Positions 7,230 through 18,300 of a stretch of 64,000 bases of DNA are shown piece by piece. The translations under genes were made by a program, and so were the position numbers. Within the stretch, counting starts at the first letter, position 1. Every line of letters begins with the position of its first letter. Under the pieces are notes generated by a model. That model saw only the letters and a program-made list of their open reading frames with translations, did not search any database and was not told where the DNA came from. This DNA comes from a virus: positions 1-64,000 of IMG/VR virus record IMGVR_UViG_3300028844_002785; one strand, written 5' to 3'.

Positions 7230-9329
7230 ATGGAATTACCAGTAGTATCATCACTAGAGTTTGAAGAAGTAAGAGATTCTATTAAGAATTTCATAAAAAA
7301 TAAAACAGATTTTCAAGATTACGATTTTGAGGGATCTAATCTTTCTATGTTGGTTGATATTTTGTCGTATAACACTTTGTATACGACATACAATGTTAAT
7401 ATGGCATCTAATGAGTTAAATTTAGATACTGCTGTATTACGTGATAATATTGTTTCAATATCTAAGAGATTAGGATATACACCATCATCTTACACATCAT
7501 CTAGAGTAAAGATGAATGTAAATGTTTCTGGTATTAGTTCATATGATGTTGTAAGATTAAAAAAAGGTTCAGCATTAAGTGCTGCATCAAATAACAAAAA
7601 TTACACTTTTATTTTAACTGACGATATTGATCTATCGGTTAAAGATAGAACTAGTGTTTCATTTGAAAATATTGAAGTAGTTGAAGGTACTGAGTTTGTA
7701 ATATCATATACTGTTGATGAAAGTAATGAACATCAAAGATTCTTTATTCCAAATAATTTTATAGATGCTGAAACTGTTAGAGTTTCTGTAATTTCTGATC
7801 CTACAAATACTCAAGAAATTGAATATATGAGGAAAGATACTATTGTTGATGTTTCTAATTCAGATACAGTTTTCTTTGTAGAAGAAGTTCAAGACCAAAA
7901 ATATGAAATTGTTTTTGGTGATGATGTACTAGGTAGAAAGGTTAGAGACGGTGAAGTAGTAAAAATAAGATATGTCATAACAAACGGTGGTGAAGCTAAT
8001 AATATTTCAAATTTTAAATTTATCGGTAGGGTAGAAGGATTAAATATAGAAAGTGGTGGTAGTCCGGTTACAATAGGATATAATAATATTACATGGTCTA
8101 CATCAACTACAACTCCAAGATCTGATGGAGGATCTGAATTTGAATCTTCACGATCTATTAAATATAGAGCACCAAGATATTATGCATCTCAAGAAAGAGC
8201 TGTAACTTTAGCTGATTATGAGTCTTTAATTGCAAAAATTTATCCAAATACCGATTTAGTTAAAGTTATAGCGGGTGAAACACTAAATCCACCACAATTT
8301 GGAAAAGTTTTTATTGTTATAAAACCTAGTATCGGTGAAGCAGTTAGTGCAAGTGAAAAATCAAGAATTCAAAAGGAACTTGTAAAATATAAAGTTGGAT
8401 CAATTGACGTTAAAATTGAAGATGCTAAAGGAATTACTTTTGTGATTACACCAAAGGTAATCTTTGATAGTTCTAAAACTAGAAATAGAGAAACACAACT
8501 AAAATCTTTAATAAACGATTATATCGCAGATTTTATTAAAAAACTTGGTTTTAATAGTTTTGGCGGTGCTTTTTCTGACCTATCGTTAAGGTGTGGAATT
8601 AAAGGACTAGATCCCTCTATAACTTTTGTTGGAAATAACGTATATCTAAAACAAAATATACAAATTACACCTAGTATATCCCAAAACTATATTACTGAGT
8701 TTTATACAAAGTTAAAACCAGATATAGATGGTGAATTTTATGCACTATCCGAATATTTTTGTCATAAAGGAGTTGCAAGTCCTGTATTTTTAGCAGCAAA
8801 GACTAAAGAACTTATTGATGATTGTTCTATAGATACAAACATTTATCTGGTTACTGAAGGTGGTGATATTTTAAAAGTTGTTGGTACTATTAATATTGAA
8901 ACTGGAGAATTAACATATACAATTCGGGGTTGTGATGGTTCACCACAAGACATAAATATTCTAGTAGTACCAGATGTTCTAGATGTAGTTGTTGGACCAG
9001 ATGTTGTTCCAAACTTAGTTATTGAAGATATTGAAATATATGCGGATATTACTGATCCTAACGATTTGTCAGTTGTTTTAGATCCAGACTCAATTACTCT
9101 ACCAAGTATCAATCCAGGTGATACAACAGGAGACGTGAATGTAGTTGTTAATCCTCCACCACTGATCACTCCCGGCCCGGGTGGAGGAACTGTTACTATT
9201 CCCGATCTACCATCTATTATTGATGATGAAACTGGTATACCATCAACAGATCCTATTATTAACGATCCTAATGATGTTAATACTATTGAAGACTACATTC
9301 CAGAAACAAATCCATATCTGTGCTCATGA
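7230..9329 (+). CDS. 6: gp6-like baseplate wedge subunit, 699 aa
   Basis: The N-terminus (SSLEFEEVRDSIKNFIKN, FEGSNLSMLVDILSYNT and NVNMASNELNLDTAVLRDNI) is the conserved gp6/BaseJ-type start. The middle holds the wedge core with YASQERAVTLADYESLI, where T4-like gp6 proteins dimerise around the hub. The C-terminal 150 residues are acidic and Pro/Asp-rich, with many D-P-I/D-P-N segments, and look like a flexible extension not needed for the core fold. It lies between genes 25 and 7 as in other cyanophages, with an ATGA overlap to gene 7. Confidence 0.92.
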   Translation: MELPVVSSLEFEEVRDSIKNFIKNKTDFQDYDFEGSNLSMLVDILSYNTLYTTYNVNMASNELNLDTAVLRDNIVSISKRLGYTPSSYTSSRVKMNVNVSGISSYDVVRLKKGSALSAASNNKNYTFILTDDIDLSVKDRTSVSFENIEVVEGTEFVISYTVDESNEHQRFFIPNNFIDAETVRVSVISDPTNTQEIEYMRKDTIVDVSNSDTVFFVEEVQDQKYEIVFGDDVLGRKVRDGEVVKIRYVITNGGEANNISNFKFIGRVEGLNIESGGSPVTIGYNNITWSTSTTTPRSDGGSEFESSRSIKYRAPRYYASQERAVTLADYESLIAKIYPNTDLVKVIAGETLNPPQFGKVFIVIKPSIGEAVSASEKSRIQKELVKYKVGSIDVKIEDAKGITFVITPKVIFDSSKTRNRETQLKSLINDYIADFIKKLGFNSFGGAFSDLSLRCGIKGLDPSITFVGNNVYLKQNIQITPSISQNYITEFYTKLKPDIDGEFYALSEYFCHKGVASPVFLAAKTKELIDDCSIDTNIYLVTEGGDILKVVGTINIETGELTYTIRGCDGSPQDINILVVPDVLDVVVGPDVVPNLVIEDIEIYADITDPNDLSVVLDPDSITLPSINPGDTTGDVNVVVNPPPLITPGPGGGTVTIPDLPSIIDDETGIPSTDPIINDPNDVNTIEDYIPETNPYLCS

Positions 9330-12300
9330 GATACTTAGAAGAAAAAAATTCAATTATTTCTACAATAATTGAAAACCAGTTTCCTCAACACGTACAGGAA
9401 AATAATCCTTTATTTTTAAGTTTTCTATCTGAATATTATAAATCGCAAGAGGGCAAGTATGGTCCTCTTGATATTGCTGCAAATTTAACTGATTATTATA
9501 ATATAACTTATTTTAGACCTAATAGATTAGTAGAATCTGTTGAGTTGACATCTAACATTAGCGATAGTGATACTACTATCCCAGTTTTTAGTACCAAAGG
9601 TTATCCTGAGAAAGGATATATTAAAATTGATAATGAGATAATTTATTATGAAGATAAAACGAGCAACTCATTTACTAATTGTATTAGGGGAACAAAGGCT
9701 TTAGTTTTAAGTAATATCCCAAAATCATTGGTGACATTAGAGACCTCTGTCAAAGCAAGTCATCTAGCAAAAGTAAATGTATATAATATTGCATATAATT
9801 ATTCAAAAGAATTTTTTAACAGAATTAAATCTGAAGTTGGTATACAAATTCCAGAGGTTTTAGATGAGTCTTTAGATATAGGTGAGTTTTTAAAAAAAAT
9901 TAAATCATTTTATTCTGCGAAGGGTAGTTTGAATTCTCACCGAATAGTATTTCGTATATTATTCAATGATAGAAGGTTTGACCTAAAATTAAAACCTAGA
10001 GGTACTGGGGCAGTTTTAGATATACCTAATTTAGACGGCAGTATTCCAGATCCAACAACTTTCCAGATTCCAGATAGCGTTTTTATTAAAAATGGTGGAT
10101 CTGGATATGATAATAGAAAAGTAACTCCCGGTGGTGCATTAATGAATGCTCCTATAGTGGATATTTTTGGTACTGGTACTGGAATTATAAATCAAACTAC
10201 ACAAATTAGAGATAATACAACTGCTGTCATCAAAGTCACCGATATTGATAGTAATGGAACTATTACTAATATTTCGGTAGAAGATATTGGGGAAAACTAT
10301 TTTGGTCCAATTAGAGCACGAGTAAGACCAACAAAATTTGAAGAAGATCAACTTGTAACTAATATTGACGGTACTGGTGTAGCAAGAGTAGAATATTATG
10401 AAGCCAAATCTGACAATGTAATATTATATGATGTAATTGGTAATTTTAGACAGGGACAGGAAATATTCTCAACTTCTGGTGAACAACCAAGAGCTTTTAT
10501 ATCTACATTACCACATATAAATTTCAAAACACGAAAGGGTGTAGAAATTCTTAGTGAAGATCAACAAATTGAGTTTCCTAGAGAATATACATTTAAGACT
10601 TCAAATACACAAGCATCAACAAGAAAAATTATTCGTTGTAAGTTAATTACTGGGTATAATTTAGAAAATGATATTTTACCAGATGTTTTTTCATTAAAAC
10701 AAGACTCTGATAAGTTATTTGGTGTAAAGGGAGTAGACATTGAGGTAGATAATAAAATTTTCTTGACTAATGATATTTTTGAATTTGAAATTGGTTCTAA
10801 TAGTGATGTAAATGACATTTATCTACAACCAGATACTGTAATTGTAAAAAGTACTACTATTAACAGTAATACTGATATTATTACTGTGGACGATGCTTCA
10901 TCATTTCCAGTAACAAATGGCATTTTAAGTATTAAGGGTAATGAGGTAATTTATAAAACCAGAACATCACAACAGTTCTTTGGATGTTCTTATACTGGTA
11001 CTGATTTTAATGTTGATGTTAAGGATGTTGTAATTTCGTTTGGTCGTTATAAATTAGTTGAAAGACAGGAAGATGATCCAGAAAATCCTGGTAGTACAGT
11101 AGAGAAAAATAAATGGACAACTAATGTTAGAGTTTCCATTGGTGATTATAGATTCTATAACAACAATCTTTATATTGCAGAAACTTCTGGTATATCTGGT
11201 TCAATACCACCAACACATACAGTTGGAATAATAACTGATGGTAAGATTAAATGGAGATATTATGATACCAATAGATATGATCATTCATTCTATATCGAAC
11301 AAAATTCAACATCTACTCCAAATCCAAGATTTAGAATTTTTGGATTGCCTGGGGAAGTAATAGTTGAACAGAGTGGTTCCTTAAACAGTTTAACAAAATA
11401 CGAATTTGCTAATTTTGATAGTCCTAATATTGATGTATATAATTTTAAATTAGATAATGAATTAGCAGCAGATAGATCTGATAGACTGTCTTTACTTTTA
11501 AGTTCAAACTATAATAGAGATAGAAATACAGTTACTGATTCTAGAATACCTTCTTTTGGTTCTTTAACTGGATTTAACAGTCATTACGATTACACTGACT
11601 ATGTGTATATTGCAACTTCATGTGTTCCTCCATGGTGGAGTGATATTATTTCGTATCCATCTTCAGGACAAAGTATTCCTGCTAATGATTTAAAGAAAGT
11701 TTCTTTTACAAATCAAAAAGCAGTTACTAGATGGGCAAAATCTGCTATTCTTTATAGTACTCAAGGTGTTTCTCAGTTTAGGACTAATAAAAAATTAGTT
11801 GGTCTTCAGGTAGACGCAATTCAAGTAAATTCATATAAAGGTAATACTGTACAGTATGGATATCTTGATAGATTCTCTATATCACTTAGTGGTAATTATG
11901 GAGTTACATACACAGAGACTGGTGGTATAGCAACTTCAATTAACACATCAAAAAATCCAAAATTAGCTATAACAGAAGGATCTACTACTTTAAATGTAGA
12001 TAACTCAAATAATCTAACCAAAATTTCGGCTGGTATAACTAAAATTAATTTTGCAAACTTATTTGCTCAATATTCATCAGAATTGTCTGGTTTTACTTCA
12101 AAACCATCTATAACAGTTGTTAACCAAAATCCACAAAATGTAGTTAAATTTGTAAATGTTTCAGCTACTGGTAATACCTATTCGGGAATTGATGTTACCA
12201 ATAATATTATAACTGGATCTTCCCATGGCTTTAATACTGGAGATAAAGTAAAGTATATAAGTGATGATAATTATTTTCAATCACTAATTGCCAATACGGA

Positions 12301-15300
12301 ATATTTTGTTAGAGTATTGGATTCCAATAGATTCACTTTACATAAAACTAAATCAAATGCTTTATTAAATAACGCTAAAGTATCATTAAATCCAAATTAC
12401 ATTACACCAGAAACAGCTACTGTTCCAGGTGTACCTGTAGTTCAATCTAATGTATCATTTAGATTTGAAGGTGAGTTTAAGAATCCATATACTGGATCTG
12501 AAGACGCTGTATTAGAAGTAAGTTATACAGACGGAAATATTGATAATATTATAATTAGATCTTCTGGTAAAGGATATGTAAATCTTCCCAAAATTATAAT
12601 TAGTAATGGTGGAAAATCAGATTTTGAAATTCCTTTTAGTAAGAATGGTGTAAAATTTGTTGAAATGAGTGGACCACTCATTTCATATCATAACTTTGAT
12701 AATAAAAACTATAATACAATTCTAGTAAATGATACTGATGGTTTATATGCATCAATAACTAATATATGGGAAAAAACACCAACAGTTGAAGTTGTTAGTG
12801 GTAGAAATGCTTCAGCGACTGCTTTCCTTGCAAATGGAAAACTTAATTCAGTAGTGTTGTCAAATGCTGGTGAGTTTTACGATATAGAACCAGTAGTAGA
12901 AGTTCTTGGTGATGGAAAAGATGCTGTAGTAACTGCATCTATAACTGCATCTGGTGAAATTGAACAATTTACTATTGTCAACCAAGGGTCTGGTTATACT
13001 ACTGCACCTACTATTAAAATAACACCAGTAGGTGCTGGTGGTGCAATAACATCATCTTTAAAAGAATGGACATTTAACTTAGTAAGACAACTAAGTGAAC
13101 TTGGTCGTATTGATAATCATGGTGGATATGTATTTGATTCTGGAGATTCTATCCCGACAACAAATAATACTAAGTCATTTAAGTTAATTGATTATAAAAA
13201 TGATTTTCCAACTGATATTAACCAAAAACAATATTTCTTATTAAAACCAACTGAAAAATTAGCAGCACGTCAGATTAGAAATTCTGCTCCAGATGTTCTA
13301 TTGGGTGCTATTGCTGCAGCAGCAGGAAAAACTGTTGCAAATTTAACTGATGCTGAAATACTTGGAACTACTGGAACTGCTATTGATCAAGTAACAGCAG
13401 CTGCACACTCTTTACCATATCTTGTTTCATATGATGGTATTCCAACGTATCACGGTGGAAAACTTTTACAAAAAAGAAATATAGCTTTTGATGCGGTCAA
13501 TAATCCTTTAGAAGAAGCAGTATCACAATATAAGTTAAAATATACAACTACACCTACTAATGATGTTACTGAAACATCTAAAACTATAGGTGGTACATTA
13601 TATTACTTTAGTCGAGTTGGTGGACCATCCACTGCAGATTATCCAATTGGAAGTTTTATTGAAGATTATCAGTTTGTAGAGGGTGATGATAACTCATTAG
13701 ATATTCATAATGGTAAATTCGCAGTAACCCCAGAATTTCCAAGTGGAAGATATATCTATGCTGCAACTAAAAAATCACATGATGCAGCAACTAATGCAAT
13801 CATAACAGATAGTGGTATCGACTTTGGTGGATTCCCTTATTTTGTTGGAGATACATTTGCATCTGAATATGATGATTACATGAATAATAGATGTAGAACT
13901 AATGATAAAATTCCAAAGTCATTTAATAGAGCATTTGAAAAAGATCTTCTTAAGGTTGTTTCAAATGGAGATGCTAAGTATTTCGGAAGTATTCCAGCTG
14001 GTGCAAACTGGTTCAACGGATTAGATCATAATGATGAGTATCCTAAAGAAGATACTGATAAAATTAGATCAGTTGCAGGAACTTTAACAGTTTCCGGCGG
14101 TGCAGTTGATGCAGTTATTTTAGAAAATAAAGGATCTGGATATAATGTAGGTGATAGATTAAAAATTGATAACTCAAAAACTTTTGGTTCTGGTTTCTCT
14201 GGTTTTGTTTCTAAAATTGGTGGTAAGGAATTATTAAATTCTTTTTTAAAAACACCAGATTATAAAACTGTTACATTCCAAACTAAAGTTGCTAATGAGT
14301 TAGCCATTGGAGATTTAATTGAATTTAAATATAACACTACTGGTTATGATTTTTCAGATTCTCCGATTTTTCTTTTAGAAAACAGTACTTCTCAACCAAT
14401 TAGTTCTAATGTAGTTAAGTTAGATAATGTAGAAGTTTCGATCAAAGAAGGTCAGTCTATAGATAAACTAAAGGATAAACTAATATATGCAGTTTCACTG
14501 AACTCTAACTTTAAATATGAATTACAATTACCAGGAAGTAGTGAAGTTAAAGTCACATATGATATCGAATCAGTAAATGAATATTTTACATTAGTTCCTT
14601 CACCAACGGATACTGTAAGATTTGATATGTCTACGCTACCAAATAGAGTGTATCTACATGTTACATCTGCTGGTAGTACTGATGAGTGGATTTACCAAAT
14701 TGATAAAGTTAGAGACTATCAAGGATCCCATCAAATAATTGATGTTAATCCATCGTTAAAGCAATTCACTGTTCTATTCCAAGAAAGTACATATTCGTTT
14801 GAGCAAAGATTTTTAAGTTATGATGCTCAATCATATGGTGCTGTTGGTCCAATTGAAGAAATAACAATCACCAATACTGGTAATAATTACAGAAAATTGC
14901 CACAAATTGTTGGTTTGATTAAAAAAGGAACAGTTGATACTGATGCTGGCGATGGAACTGCAATAATACAAACAAATTCTAATAGTATTGGTAAAATAAA
15001 AAGAATCTACTATGATTCAATTGGAACATCGTTTACATCTAATAACAATGTAAATTATTATTTAAATTTACCAGCTACAGCAAAAATTATTAATAATTTT
15101 GAAATATATGATGTAGAAATTGTAAACTCTGGTCAAAATTATGATAATGTAATTACAATTTTAGTTGATGGTGCATCTGATAAAGCTACAATAGAAGCTA
15201 CCGTTAGATCTGGAACTATAACTGAAGTTAAAGTTGTTGATGGAGGAATGAATTTCTCTAAGGAACCAGTATTAACAATTTCTTCAACTAACGGAACTGG

Positions 15301-18300
15301 TGGTTTACTGAGATCTAAAATTAGAAGAAAAGATATTGCAACTGGTCAGGAACTAACTGGCAATATTAATTCTATTTTGTTCCCAGTTGAAGTAAAAAGT
15401 AATGTAGTATCTTTTGACCGATTCACATCTGTACTTGAGTTTGATGAAGTTGCTGGCCAGTTTAAAGATGCAGATACTGTTTATCTTGGTGGTAAAGCAT
15501 ATGGAAAAATTGTAAGTATTAGAAGAAATAAAGCATATGCAAATGTGAATCCTTATGCAACATTAAATGTACAAAGATCCGATGTTCAGGGTAATACTAG
15601 TGAATTTTTACAAAAAATAACTGATAGTAATTATTATCAGGATTGGTCTTATTCATTGACATCTTCTAGAGATATAACAGAATGGAGAAAGGATCAAGAT
15701 ATTCTTACTCATCCAGCTGGATTTAAACAGTTTGGTAAAAAACGTATTGAAAGAAGAAAATCAGTATTTAAAGATCAACAAGAAATATTTAAGAGTAATG
15801 TTGCTTTTGCAACTAAATTCTTTAATAAAATTAATTTGACAACTAAACTTGGAGAATGTGGTACTCAAAGATTATTTTTTAGTGACACTAGTCAATTTGC
15901 AGTTGGAGATTATTATTTTGGAATTACATCAACTGCTATTGGTGAAATTCTCCAAGTTACAGAGTTCTTTATTAGAGTTAAAAACAGAAATAACACAAAA
16001 TTTATAACAGATGAATCTATTGTAAAAATTTCTCTAAACTATGCAATTGGTTTAAATCCAGGTACATATAAATCAATAGTTATTGCTAATGGTATACTAC
16101 AGGAACCAGTAGAGTCCTATGATGTATCTACTGATTTCTTAAGTGTTCAAAGTTTTATTCCTAGATTTGATTTAAATACAAATGATGAGATTTTATGGCA
16201 TAAACTACAAACTCCATTTGTTGACTTAGATGATCAAGTTTTATCTGCGGCTGCAACTACATTCTCTCTAAGTGAAAAATCAAATGCAGTTACTATAGAT
16301 GATACGACAAAAGAAAAATTTATAATCTCTATTGCTGGATCTGTTCAAAATCCAGCTAATCTTACAATATCTAATAATATTGTAAATGTTACTAATTCTC
16401 CTAATTACGACAGTAAAGTATTTGCTATTAAACATAACAATTTACGTCAATTAACATTTACTGGATCTGGTACAACCTTTACACTAAATTACACTCCAAC
16501 TGGACATTGCAATCTTCTAATCTTTGTTGAAGGTGCCTCTCAGTCACAATTACTAACAGATTTTACACTATCTGGTAACACAGTTACTTTTAGTGAGTCT
16601 TTTGATACTAATGAATTATTTGGTTGGGAAATAAACGAAACAGTTACTTGTGAGAAGATAAACATCTCAGATCTATTGGGTCTCAGGACTACAATGATAT
16701 TAGATTGTGTAACTAAGAGATTTAACCAAAATATAGAATCAAATGCCATTAAGAAACCAGATTCAATCTATGAAATAAGAAAGGATCAAATTACAGGAAC
16801 AGTTATTCCAGAGAGTAGTACTCTTGTAACTGGTTTTGATACTAAGTTTACATATACAACTCCAAGATATTCTAAGAGTTATGTTGATGTTTTAGATCCA
16901 TTGACATTTAATGGATCAACTAAATCATTTACATTACAGAAGAATGGAGAGAATCATACTCCTCAGAATGGTGAAGAGAGTTTAATTATTCAAACTAACA
17001 TTAGTGGCACTAAACATGTTTTAGATCACACAGAATATACTGTGAGTGGTTCAACGATAACTTTTAACACTGCATATGCTGGATCAGTAAAAGCAACTAT
17101 TCTTGATTACGAAAGCACATTCTTATCAAATGTGTCCAATGAGAGTGGAAGTGTATTAGATAGACTCTTTACGAAACAGGATGGTTCTAGAAGAACATTT
17201 AGTGTTTCTGATGCTGGTGTTCCAATTTACTCAAAAAATGTAGGTGATATCTTTACTATCAAGAATGGAAAACTATTACCTCCAGATTCTTCACAATATA
17301 GTATAAATGATAACAAAATTACTTTTGTGGATGCCCCAACTTCCTCCGATTCTGTAGTTTTAGCTCACTTCAATAGACAATTATTACCTGACTATACAAA
17401 CAACGTTGTTCTAGACGATTTTGTATGCGCTGATGGAGTTACAACAGACTTCCCAATAACTCTCCCAGGTGCCTCAAGAGGATCAGTTATTTGGAATAAC
17501 TTATATCATGTTTTCATTGTCAGAAACGGCGTATATCAGAAACCAGGAAGAGATTTTACTATCGTAAATCAAAATATTCTTAGATTTACAACACCACCAA
17601 CTAAGGAAGAATCTGGGTTAATTTTTGGATATGTGTCTCAGGCAGGTATAACTCAGAATGTATTGATGGATGATATCAATTCTCAATTCAATGGTGTTAA
17701 CTTTGAATTTGATTTAACAGATAATGGAAATCCATTTACTATTCCAGATCTTGGTGGAACAGGTCAGGGGTATGATGATACATTTGTTGTTAGAAACGGT
17801 GTCATACAGAGACCTGTATTAGATTATACTATTGGAACTAATGTTGGTACTGGTGGAAATACAATACAACTTTTACCCAGGCCCGTTGCTTCGGATGATA
17901 TATGGATTCTTTACACCCACAATTCTACCATTTACAATCTATTTTCAGTACAATCTCAATCTAGTAGTGTATCAAGACTTGTTTTTGCTATAGGTACTCC
18001 TGCTGCTGATCCAGCTGATATTAATGATTTTGTAGTTTATGCAGACGGTGTTCCTAGATTTGCTCAAAGAGGTGATTGGGTCTTTGACACTAGTACTGTA
18101 GGAGGTAATACTCCATATAAAATGATATTTTTAAATCATACTGATGGTCAACCACCACAGAATGTAATGGTTATCAAGCATGCTAATACAACTCTAATTA
18201 ATGACTTGGAAGAATGTCAGGATGGATCTAGAACTACATTTAGAGTTCTTGAAAATGGTCAAGATGCAATTGATGCTTTAATTCAAACCACAGATATATT

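Noticed and set aside
8843-9169. Minus-strand frame of 108 codons inside gene 6
   Set aside because: It is opposite a low-complexity acidic part of gp6 and has no ribosome site; similar antisense frames recur throughout the repeat-rich genes.
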